Below are positions 25,210-33,231 of a stretch of DNA of 64,000 bases, one piece after another. Position 1 is the first letter of the stretch, and each line of letters starts with the position of its first letter. The DNA comes from an uncultured Pseudomonadales bacterium (GTDB lineage: Bacteria > Pseudomonadota > Gammaproteobacteria > Pseudomonadales > Porticoccaceae). A model generated the notes under the pieces. That model had not been told where the DNA came from. It ran no database searches and saw only the letters and a program-made list of their open reading frames with translations. The translations under genes were made by a program, and so were the position numbers. The stretch spans positions 1-64,000 of the forward strand of contig CALSRZ010000001.1 of the NCBI GenBank assembly GCA_943788895.1. Direction: 5' to 3'.

Positions 25210-25508
25210 AAACAGCACTGCTGTCGTCCTGAGCGAAGGCGAAGGATCGCCATCAGGTTATTGTGAATTTGGCTATTGGAACAGAGTGGGTTTTGAGTAT
25301 GAAGCGGTTGCGAACGGGCATATGACCTCTGCGACACGCCGTGAATACATCCCTGTAGGCTCAACGGCAGCATCCATGCTGCCGATGGTCTCAGAGATCA
25401 TATCCCCGCTCACAGCTGATAGACCGTGCGATGATTTAGTGTTTTTTGGTTATGCCGGTGACGGCTAGACAGTTAGAAAAGACAGGATTTTAAAAAGGTT
25501 ACGAGATT
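25210..25508. repeat. non-coding repeat-like insert between ribD and ribE
   Basis: 299 bases without a supported gene (a 60-residue frame inside looks non-conserved). Three parts are visible: a GTCCTGAGCGAAGGCGAAGG segment near 25224-25245, resembling a widespread dispersed intergenic repeat; ACGCCGTGAATACATCCCTG (25336-25355), also reminiscent of dispersed repeats; and a perfect palindrome CGGCAGCATCCATGCTGCCG (25365-25384). No FMN-riboswitch core is seen. Likely a small non-autonomous repeat element inserted in the operon; resemblance is from memory, not a search. Confidence 0.55.
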
Positions 25509-26126
25509 ATGTTTACAGGAATTATCAGCGCCATCGGTTATATTGCCAACCTCGAACAGCGGGGCGGCGATGTACGTTTAACTATTCGCACCGGCAATCT
25601 TGGGCTCGCGGATGTGCAGCTGGGTGATAGCATTGCCTGTAATGGTGCCTGCCTGACCGCGGTTGAGCTTACCGGCGAGGGTTTTGTTGCCGATGTCTCG
25701 GTTGAGACTCTCAACCTGACAACTATTGGCCACTGGCAGCAGGGTTCGCGGATCAATCTGGAAAAGGCTATGCAGGCCAGCGATCGCTTTGGCGGTCATA
25801 TTGTCTCTGGGCATGTGGATGGGATTGGCGAAGTTGTCTCTCTGCACGAAGATGCTCGCTCTTGGCGTTTTCGGATGCGGGCTCCGGCGGAGCTGGCAAA
25901 ATATATTGCCCATAAAGGCTCAATCACTGTCGATGGCACCAGCCTGACGGTGAATATTGTCGACGGCTGCGAATTTGAATTAAATATTGTGCCTCACACC
26001 ATGACTCACACGGTGATGGGTGATTACCAGGTGGGTACAAAAGTAAATCTTGAAGTCGATCTGGTGGCTCGTTACCTGGAGCGTTTACTGCTCGGTGACA
26101 AGGCTGCAGAGACGCAGAATAAATAA
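25509..26126 (+). CDS. ribE: riboflavin synthase alpha subunit
   Basis: 205 residues with two lumazine-binding domains in tandem: MFTGIISAIGYI...CNGACLTAVEL, and GGHIVSGHVDGIGEV...TSLTVN. It converts two 6,7-dimethyl-8-ribityllumazine into riboflavin plus the pyrimidine substrate. Cytoplasmic homotrimer. It is 28 bases ahead of ribBA. Confidence 0.97.
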   Translation: MFTGIISAIGYIANLEQRGGDVRLTIRTGNLGLADVQLGDSIACNGACLTAVELTGEGFVADVSVETLNLTTIGHWQQGSRINLEKAMQASDRFGGHIVSGHVDGIGEVVSLHEDARSWRFRMRAPAELAKYIAHKGSITVDGTSLTVNIVDGCEFELNIVPHTMTHTVMGDYQVGTKVNLEVDLVARYLERLLLGDKAAETQNK

Positions 26127-26154
26127 CCTTTAACCATTGATTGGAAAAGACTAA

Positions 26155-27273
26155 ATGGTACTCAACACAATTGAAGAGCTAATTGAAGATATCCGTCAGG
26201 GCAAGATGGTTATTCTGATGGATGACGAAGATCGCGAGAATGAAGGCGATCTGGTGATGGCGGCACCAATGGTGCGCGCTGAGGATATTAATTTTATGGC
26301 GACCAATGCCAGAGGATTGATCTGCCTGACGCTGCATGAAGATCGCTGCAAACAGTTGGATCTGGCGATGATGGTTAATGCCGATAGCAATAATTCCAGC
26401 CACAGCACACCTTTTACCCTATCGATTGAAGCTGCGGAGGGTGTTACCACCGGTATCTCTGCCGCTGACCGCGCACGCACGGTTCAGGCTGCGGTTGCCA
26501 GCAGTGCGCGGCCTGCAGATATAGTTCAGCCGGGCCATATCTTCCCGTTGAAGGCGCAACCTGGCGGTGTACTTAGTCGTGCTGGTCACACTGAAGCTGG
26601 CTGTGATCTGGCCAAGATGGCGGGCTTTGAGCCGGCGGCAGTTATTGTTGAGATTATGAATGACGACGGCACTATGGCGCGTCGTGATGATTTGGAAGTG
26701 TTTGCTGAAAAACACGATATTAAGATCGGTACTATTGCCGACCTGATTCATCACCGTCTGGTGACCGAAAAGACTGCACAGTGCGTTAATGAGAGAAAAG
26801 TGAATACTAGCTTCGGTGAGTTCACGCTTAAAACCTACTTTGACAGTATTCTCAATGAAAAACATTTCGCGTTGGTTAAGGGCGATGTCAGTGGTGGTGA
26901 GCCGCCGCTGGTGCGTGTGCATACCAACCGTTCGGCCCGTGATCTGTTGGCCATTGAAGACCCCAGCGAATTTAAGAGCTGGTCATTTCACAAGGCGCTG
27001 GAGCGGGTTGCCGCCGAAGGCCGCGGTGTTGTGGTCTTGCTCTACTATCCCGAGTCTTCGGAAGATATTGATCGCAGTATCGAGCAGATACTCAATCCCA
27101 ACCAGGCGCGCTCGCAGCTTGCCAGCGATGTGGTCTACCAGCAGGTTGGCACCGGCTCGCAGATATTGCGCGATCTGGGTATTCATCAGATGCGTCTGAT
27201 GAGCGCACCGTTTAAATTTACCGGCATCTCCGGCTTTGATCTCGAAGTTGTAGAACACGTCGACTGCGAATAA
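26155..27273 (+). CDS. ribBA: 3,4-dihydroxy-2-butanone 4-phosphate synthase with degenerate RibA domain
   Basis: 372 residues. The first 200 are an intact RibB domain: MDDEDRENEGDLVMAA acidic loop, ATNARGLICL, and the HTEAGCDLAKMAGF metal/His site. The C-terminal 165 residues align with GTP cyclohydrolase II but lack the zinc cysteines (no HSECLTGD-type motif), so that activity is probably lost. This RibBX-like form is common in gammaproteobacteria, and the separate ribA at 29848 supplies the missing step. Confidence 0.95.
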   Translation: MVLNTIEELIEDIRQGKMVILMDDEDRENEGDLVMAAPMVRAEDINFMATNARGLICLTLHEDRCKQLDLAMMVNADSNNSSHSTPFTLSIEAAEGVTTGISAADRARTVQAAVASSARPADIVQPGHIFPLKAQPGGVLSRAGHTEAGCDLAKMAGFEPAAVIVEIMNDDGTMARRDDLEVFAEKHDIKIGTIADLIHHRLVTEKTAQCVNERKVNTSFGEFTLKTYFDSILNEKHFALVKGDVSGGEPPLVRVHTNRSARDLLAIEDPSEFKSWSFHKALERVAAEGRGVVVLLYYPESSEDIDRSIEQILNPNQARSQLASDVVYQQVGTGSQILRDLGIHQMRLMSAPFKFTGISGFDLEVVEHVDCE

Positions 27274-27287
27274 AACAGGAACAGTCC

Positions 27288-27770
27288 ATGAGCGAATATA
27301 GACCCGAAGAGGGTAACTTTAATGTTGGTAATGCACGTGTCGCAGTGATCGCGGCGCGCTGGAATGCCGAAATCACCGATGGCCTGCTCGACGGTGCAGT
27401 GCGCGCATTTGCCCGTCACGGTATCGAGGGTGATGCCGTGGAAGTGTTTCGTGTGCCCGGCGCATTTGAGCTGCCACTGGCCAGCCAGCGCGCAGCAATT
27501 ACCGGTCGCTTCGACGCAGTTGTGGCGCTGGGCTGTGTTATCCGCGGCGATACGCCGCACTTTGACTATGTCTGTTCAGAGACTACCAGAGGAATTGGTG
27601 AGGTTGCCCTGAATGAAAATCTGCCGGTGGCCTTTGGTCTGCTAACCACCGACAACCTCCAGCAGTCGCTGGATCGCTCTGGTGACAACAGTGAAAATAA
27701 AGGCGAAGAAGCGGCGCTGACGATTCTTGAATTACTTACCGTGTTTAAACAAATCCAGGGCGCCGAATAA
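27288..27770 (+). CDS. ribH: 6,7-dimethyl-8-ribityllumazine synthase
   Basis: 160 residues: AARWNAEITDGLLDGAV at the substrate site, VPGAFELPL, and GCVIRGDTPHFDYVCSE with the catalytic His. It condenses the RibB product with the pyrimidine to give the riboflavin synthase substrate, usually as a 60-mer or decamer. Its stop is immediately followed by the nusB ATG. Confidence 0.97.
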   Translation: MSEYRPEEGNFNVGNARVAVIAARWNAEITDGLLDGAVRAFARHGIEGDAVEVFRVPGAFELPLASQRAAITGRFDAVVALGCVIRGDTPHFDYVCSETTRGIGEVALNENLPVAFGLLTTDNLQQSLDRSGDNSENKGEEAALTILELLTVFKQIQGAE

Positions 27771-28211
27771 ATGTCAAAACCTAAAATGCGTCAAAAAGCA
27801 CGCAGATTGCTAGCTCAAGCCCTTTACTCCTGGGATATGGGCGGTACGGATCTGGTCAGTATCGAAGCTGAATTTCACACCGATAATAATATGGCCACTG
27901 TGGATACTGAGCTGTTTCACGAGGTACTGCATGCCGTGCCGAAAAATCTCGGTGAGATTGATGCCGCCTATCAGCCGCATTTAGACCGTAATGAAGAGCA
28001 GCTCGATCCGGTATCGCGCGCGATTTTGCGTCTATCTACCTATGAGATGATTTTCCGTATCGATGTGCCCTATAAGGTTGTGATCAACGAAGGCGTAAAC
28101 CTGGCGAAAACCTTTGGTCCCACCGATGCGTTTAAATATATCAACGGTATTCTCGACCGCGTCGCCGCGGAAAAGCGCGCTGTAGAAGTGGCGGCTAATA
28201 AGCGCAGATAA
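27771..28211 (+). CDS. nusB: transcription antitermination protein NusB
   Basis: 146 residues, an all-helical RNA-binding factor (RRLLAQALYSWDM..., LDPVSRAILRLSTYEMIF, VINEGVNLAKTFG). With NusE/S10 it binds boxA of rRNA leaders and promotes antitermination. It is adjacent to ribH with no gap, as in many proteobacteria. Confidence 0.97.
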   Translation: MSKPKMRQKARRLLAQALYSWDMGGTDLVSIEAEFHTDNNMATVDTELFHEVLHAVPKNLGEIDAAYQPHLDRNEEQLDPVSRAILRLSTYEMIFRIDVPYKVVINEGVNLAKTFGPTDAFKYINGILDRVAAEKRAVEVAANKRR

Positions 28212-28244
28212 GTTGACCGCTAATCACTGAGAGAGGACAACCCC

Positions 28245-29240
28245 CTGTCTGATCAAAAGCATCATCAACCCAGCGAATTCGAACTGATCGCCAGCCACTT
28301 TGTTGGCCTTACCGGTCAGCGCGGCGTTGCATTGGGTATTGGTGATGATGGGGCGCTTATCAATCCCAGTGATAACCAACAGCTAGTGGTCGCCAGTGAT
28401 ACTTTAGTTGAAGACGTACATTTTCCCGCCGCCGCTACAGGCAGACAGGTCGCTACCCGAGCGCTCTGTGTAAATCTCAGTGATATGGCTGCTATGGGTG
28501 CGCAACCGCGCTGGTTTACTCTGGCGCTTACTCTTCCTGAAGAAAGAGCGAATAGTGCATGGCTGGCAGATTTTAGCGCCGGTATTGCCGAGATTGCCAA
28601 GCAGTTTGATATTGCGTTGGTGGGTGGCGATACCACCAGCGGCCCACTGACAGTTTCCATCACAATGTTAGGTGAAGTGCCTCCGGCAGAGAGTTTACAG
28701 CGCAGTGGTGCGGCTGTTGGAGATTCAGTCTTTGTGACCGGCTATTTGGGTGATGGTGCGGCAGGCCTAAAATCTATTTCTAGTATAAATAATAGCTGTA
28801 TTAACAGTGATCGCTTACTTCAAAGGTTCTATGCACCTCAGCCGCAGATCAAAACAGCTATTCAGTTGCGCGGCATAGCCAGTGCCTGTATCGATATTTC
28901 CGATGGATTGGTCGCTGATTTGGGGCATATTTGCCAGGCCAGCGCTGTGGCTGCAACTGTTTATACACAGCAGTTACCCATAGCAGAAGATGTTAGGAAG
29001 CTTTCCCCGAATAACTGTATTGATTGGGCGCTGTTTGGCGGTGATGATTACCAGCTGTGCTTTACGGTCAGTGCCGATAAAATCGATAAGCTTGAACAGT
29101 TGATTGACGGCGGCGAGTTAAATGCCTGTAAAATCGGCACTATTCAGATAGCGGCTGATGGGGGTTGTCCAGTGACTGTTCTCGACTCGAACAACAGCCC
29201 AATCGCCTTAAACAAACAGGGGTACGATCACTTTGGTTGA
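28245..29240 (+). CDS. thiL: thiamine-monophosphate kinase (CTG start)
   Basis: 331 residues if translation starts at CTG 28245, which has GAGAGGA ending 7 bases upstream and gives the conserved N-terminus (SEFELIASHF). The only canonical alternative found, TTG 28332, begins inside the motif LGIGDDGAL and would remove about 29 residues, including family-conserved ones. The rest is normal: NLSDMAAMGA, LVGGDTTSGPL, DISDGLVADLGHI, FGGDDYQL. The enzyme makes thiamine diphosphate from the monophosphate. It overlaps pgpA by 8 bases. Confidence 0.9.
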   Translation: MSDQKHHQPSEFELIASHFVGLTGQRGVALGIGDDGALINPSDNQQLVVASDTLVEDVHFPAAATGRQVATRALCVNLSDMAAMGAQPRWFTLALTLPEERANSAWLADFSAGIAEIAKQFDIALVGGDTTSGPLTVSITMLGEVPPAESLQRSGAAVGDSVFVTGYLGDGAAGLKSISSINNSCINSDRLLQRFYAPQPQIKTAIQLRGIASACIDISDGLVADLGHICQASAVAATVYTQQLPIAEDVRKLSPNNCIDWALFGGDDYQLCFTVSADKIDKLEQLIDGGELNACKIGTIQIAADGGCPVTVLDSNNSPIALNKQGYDHFG

Positions 29241-29733
29241 TAGCATAGCTAACACTAACCCAACTTTTAAGCAGTTATTGCGCTCGCCGACACTGTTGCT
29301 GGCCTTTGGTTTTGGCAGCGGTCTTTCACCAAAAGCACCGGGCACGGTGGGCACATTGGCGGCTATCCCGCTCTGGTGGCTGCTCGCTCAACTGCCGCTG
29401 GCTGGTTATTTAAGCGTGGTTTTAATCAGCGCTATTGTCGGTATCTATATCTGTGATCAGGCAGCTAAAACCATGGGTGTACACGACCATGGCGGGATTG
29501 TCTGGGATGAATTTGTCGGCTTTTGGATCGCTATGGCGGCACTGCCTGTAACCTGGTCATCCCTGCTGCTTGGCTTTGTGCTGTTTCGCCTGTTTGATAT
29601 CTTAAAGCCATGGCCAATTAGCTGGCTGGACAAAAAAGTTTCCGGCGGGTTTGGCATTATGGTTGATGATGTTATTGCCGGTTTAGCCGCCGCTGCGGTA
29701 ATCGCTCTGTTAGGCGCGGCTGGTCTTATTTAA
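29233..29733 (+). CDS. pgpA: phosphatidylglycerophosphatase A
   Basis: 166 residues starting at TTG 29233 inside the end of thiL. Family motifs GLSPKAPGTVGTLAAIPLWW and DHGGIVWDEFVGFW are present, along with about four membrane helices. It dephosphorylates phosphatidylglycerophosphate at the inner membrane to make phosphatidylglycerol. Confidence 0.93.
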   Translation: MVDSIANTNPTFKQLLRSPTLLLAFGFGSGLSPKAPGTVGTLAAIPLWWLLAQLPLAGYLSVVLISAIVGIYICDQAAKTMGVHDHGGIVWDEFVGFWIAMAALPVTWSSLLLGFVLFRLFDILKPWPISWLDKKVSGGFGIMVDDVIAGLAAAAVIALLGAAGLI

Positions 29734-29847
29734 ACCCTTTACTGGTCGACTGTTGAAGCTACAATACGCGACCGAATAAAACTTTCGCCTGTTGCATTAA
29801 GATAGTGCGATCAATTAATTCGATTAATAAATACTTTGGAGAAAACT

Positions 29848-30452
29848 GTGGCGCTTCGCTTTATCGAATCATCAAAATTACCCACTCGCTGGGGCACTTT
29901 TGATATTCACGGTTTTGAAGATCCATTTAAAGGTAAGGAGCATATCGCCATTACTATGGGTGACTGTGCTACTGAAGAGCAAGAGCCGCTGTTGATAAGA
30001 ATTCACTCTGAGTGCCTGACCGGCGATGCACTGGGCAGTATGCGCTGCGACTGTGGAGAACAGTTGCAGGAAGCTATGAAGCGTATTTCTGAGCAGGGCC
30101 GCGGGGCTATTTTATATCTCCGTCAGGAGGGGCGTGGCATAGGTCTGGTCAATAAGATTCGCGCCTACAATCTGCAGGATCAGGGTGCCGACACTGTTGA
30201 AGCCAATGAGCGCCTAGGGTTTGGCGCTGATATGCGCGATTACTCTATCTGTGTGCCTATGCTTGAGCATCTGGGTGCCAAGCAGGTTGTGCTTGATGAC
30301 CAATAACCCGCGCAAGATCGCTGCCCTGAAAGAGCTGGGTATCAGATGTGGTCGACCGTGAGCCGATTCAGGCGGATAGCAATCCCCATAATGTTCAATA
30401 TCTATCGACTAAAGCTGGCAAGCTTGGTCATCTGTTTAAGGAAGAGAAATGA
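29848..30452 (+). CDS. ribA: GTP cyclohydrolase II (two frameshifts)
   Basis: 200 residues after removing two inserted bases; E. coli RibA has 196. From GTG 29848 (GGAG before it) the frame is intact through the zinc motif [20 protein letters not shown] and [21 protein letters not shown]. It then breaks near 30295 (LMTNNPRK expected) and again at 30343-30346 ([12 protein letters not shown] expected), and ends LFKEEK. It opens the riboflavin pathway from GTP. Its stop overlaps the hisF ATG (ATGA), so the genes are coupled. Confidence 0.9.
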
Positions 30453-31220
30453 GTCTGGCTAAACGTATTATTCCCTGTCTCGATGTCGATAAAGGCCGTG
30501 TGGTTAAGGGCGTACAGTTTGTCGATATTCGCGATGCTGGCGATCCAGTTGAAGTTGCCCGCCGCTATAACGAGCAGGGTGCTGATGAGATTACCTTTCT
30601 GGATATTACTGCCAGCCATGAGGCGCGGGATACTACTTTGCACACGGTTGAGCGTATGGCGGGCGAAGTGTTTATTCCCTTGACTGTAGGCGGCGGTGTT
30701 CGTGAGTTACAGGATATTCGCAATCTGCTTAATGCCGGTGCCGACAAAGTAGCGATCAATTCAGCGGCGATTCACAATCCGGAATTTGTTCGTGAAGCGG
30801 CGCAGCGTTTTGGCTCGCAGTGCATTGTTGTGGCTATTGATGCCAAGCAGGTAGAGCAGGGTGATGCAGCCACGCTGGGAGATATTTACCCACGGTGGCC
30901 GCAAGCCAACCGGTATCGATGCGATTCAGTGGGCGGAGAAGATGACCGGCTACGGTGCTGGTGAAATTCTGCTGACCAGTATGGATCGCGATGGCACTAA
31001 AAATGGTTTTGATCTCGATCTTACCTCGCGCATCAGTGATGCGGTAACTGTGCCGGTAATCGCTTCTGGTGGTGTGGGTAATCTGCAGCATCTGGTTGAT
31101 GGGATTGTTGAAGGTAAGGCCGATGCGGTTTTGGCGGCGAGTATTTTTCACTTTGGTGAGCATACGGTGCCTGAGGCTAAGAAGTATATGGCTGAGCGTG
31201 GCGTAACTGTCCGTCTCTAG
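30449..31220 (+). CDS. hisF: imidazole glycerol phosphate synthase subunit HisF (frameshifted)
   Basis: 256 residues if one C is removed at 30870-30871 (E. coli 258). The first frame covers the N-terminal half-barrel ([17 protein letters not shown], catalytic Asp, [11 protein letters not shown]). The second frame gives [33 protein letters not shown] and VIASGGVGN. With HisH it makes the imidazole ring of histidine and AICAR. It is here next to ribA rather than other his genes. Confidence 0.9.
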
Positions 31221-31230
31221 ACAGTTACGC
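31201..31230 (+). terminator. perfect hairpin spanning the hisF stop codon
   Basis: GCGTAACTGTC (31201-31211) and GACAGTTACGC (31220-31230) form an 11-base perfect stem with an 8-base loop that contains most of the stop codon. Followed by only scattered T, so terminator function is uncertain. It stands between the convergent hisF and saccharopine dehydrogenase-like genes. Confidence 0.5.
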
Positions 31231-31245
31231 ATCGCAATTAAGATT

Positions 31246-32489
31246 TTATAGTTGCGTAAATTTTAATCCCGCATGATCCTCAAGACGTTTAACCAGAGCA
31301 GTACCCATAGCTGTTGAAGGGGTTAGGAAACCGCCGGCCTGATCTTCCTTTTTAATATCCATCGCCAGACAGAGACCCGCCTGTGCAAGCATCTTGGCGG
31401 TTGAGCCATAACCTGGATCGCGGTCACCAGTCACTTTTACCATCAGGTGATTGCCCTCGTTATCGCCACCATACAGGCGCAGATCAAAGAATCCCTTTAG
31501 CTGTGCCTCTGGGCTGGGGCCTTCGCCCGGTGCTGGAAGCACAAACTTTTCCAACAGTGCGCGCAGCGGGCTAAAAAACAAGCCCAAACCTAGTGCGCCA
31601 AAACCAAGAGTCGACATAACAGCGCCATACGACCTTTAATGCCCGGCCCAGTCAGCACGCCTTCGCTGTAGGTAAAGTCCTTGCCATAGGCCATGTCCAT
31701 CAGCGCATTGGAGCGCAGAACTATTCGCGAGTTGATCGCTTCCATAATAAAAGGCGCAATCCAGGAATTAAATTCCTTATCAAACATTGGTCCTTTAACA
31801 CTGTGGGCTTTCTGCTGATACTGATGATCTTTACCACAGAGTAGATAGGGATTGCCCATCTGGCGGCGAACTTTAGGATCGGCTTTGGCGGCTTTAATCG
31901 CTTCGATCATACTGGCTACAGTGCCGCCGGAAGCGCCACCTTTAATCGCTTTAACCCGCAGTTTGGTGTGGGGCATTGGGTGATTAAACTGTTCGTTGGC
32001 CTGTTGCTGAAGCGTGAACATACCCATATCTGATGGGATAGAGTCAAAACCACAGCTATTAACAATACGCGCGCCGCTGTCTTGTGCGGCCTGCTGATAC
32101 TTGTCCTGCATCTGCTTAATCCACTGGGCTTCACCGGTCAGGTCGGTGTAGTCAGTGCCAGTTTCGGCGCAGGTTTTAACCAGTAATTCGCCGTAGAGTG
32201 CGTAGGGTCCAACTGTGGAAATAATCACTCTGGCCTGACTGCACATGGCTTGCAGTGACGCTTCATCGTGGGAGTCGGCAATAATCATTGGCAGTTGACT
32301 GGCGCTATCACCGTAGGAGTCGCGCAGTTCGGTTAACTTGGCTGTTGAGCGTGCGGCGATGGCCCAGGAAATATCACTATTAGTGCCTAAGTGTTCAATC
32401 AGATAGGTGGTTAAAATTTGACCAACAAAACTGGTGGCGCCAAAAACGACCAGATCATACTGCTTATTAGATGCTTCATTAATTGACAT
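31246..32489 (-). CDS. saccharopine dehydrogenase-like trans-acting enoyl reductase (frameshifted)
   Basis: 414 residues if one missing base is restored near 31618-31626. The N-terminal frame has a Rossmann motif, VVFGATSFVGQILTTYL, followed by GEAQWIKQM and NSCGFDSIPSDMG. The C-terminal frame starts around MSTLGFGALG and has KFVLPAPGEGPSPEAQ and the GDRDPGYGSTAKML segment conserved in the family. Relatives include mycobacterial trans-acting enoyl reductases and mammalian saccharopine dehydrogenase-like oxidoreductase; the substrate is probably a lipid. This is one of only two deletions among the 13 indels found. Confidence 0.82.
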
Positions 32490-32551
32490 AAATTATTCTT
32501 CTTTTTGTTAGAGTTGTCGTTTTATTTAACCCGCGGAGCGGATTTCCCCCA

Positions 32552-33196
32552 ATGTTACCTGTGCTTTATTCTTTTCGGCGCTGCCCCTATGCAATGCGCG
32601 CGCGGATGGCTCTGTTATATTCGAGTATAAACCTTGAACTCCGTGAAGTCCTGCTCAAGGATAAGCCATCCTCAATGCTGGCCATTTCCGCCAAGGGAAC
32701 TGTGCCAGTATTGCTGCTGCCCGATTCTCAAGTGCTGGATCAGAGTCGCGATATTATGCATTGGGCGCTGGCTATTGATGATCCGCAGCAGTGGTTAAAC
32801 GAAGAGCTGCTGGATTCTATTAACCGGCTAATTGATTACAACGATAACCAGTTTAAAACCCATCTCGATCAGTATAAGTACTGGGAGCGCTATCCGGCGG
32901 AGTCGCAAGAATTCTATCGCGCTCAGGGCGAAGTATTTTTAGCTTTGCTGGAAGAGCATTTAGATCGCCAGAGCTATCTGCTGGCAGACAGAATTAGCAT
33001 GGCTGATATTGCACTGTTCCCGTTTATTCGGCAGTTCGCCTTTGTCGACAAGAATTGGTTTGATCAGGCACCCTATCCAAAGCTGCAAATCTGGTTGCAG
33101 GGATTTCTCGAATCACCGTTATTCTTGGCGACAATGAAAAAGCTGCCGCCATGGCAGGAAGGCGATTCTCCGATTGCGTTCGGTTGGCAAATGTAA
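32552..33196 (+). CDS. glutathione S-transferase family protein
   Basis: 214 residues: thioredoxin-like N-terminal domain (YSFRRCPYAMRARMAL, then VPVLLL and DSQVLDQSRDIMHWA) and a helical C-terminal domain (SMADIALFPFIRQFAFVD). The C-P-Y-A site resembles the GrxB/omega-class glutaredoxin-like GSTs, so a thiol-transfer activity is likely. It is divergent from the enoyl reductase-like gene. Confidence 0.85.
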   Translation: MLPVLYSFRRCPYAMRARMALLYSSINLELREVLLKDKPSSMLAISAKGTVPVLLLPDSQVLDQSRDIMHWALAIDDPQQWLNEELLDSINRLIDYNDNQFKTHLDQYKYWERYPAESQEFYRAQGEVFLALLEEHLDRQSYLLADRISMADIALFPFIRQFAFVDKNWFDQAPYPKLQIWLQGFLESPLFLATMKKLPPWQEGDSPIAFGWQM

Positions 33197-33231
33197 ATAC
33201 TTACTACCATCTTTATCATATATTATATGAG

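Noticed and set aside
25286-25468. 60-residue frame between ribD and ribE
   Set aside because: Lies within repeat-like DNA with a palindrome; no conserved motif or ribosome-binding site.
25210-25508. FMN riboswitch between ribD and ribE
   Set aside because: None of the conserved RFN core segments could be found by eye.
20092-31220. Genuine pseudogenes for cytochrome b561, rlmD, ribA and hisF
   Set aside because: Each is whole and well conserved apart from one or two bases, and several are core genes; sequence error is the simpler explanation.
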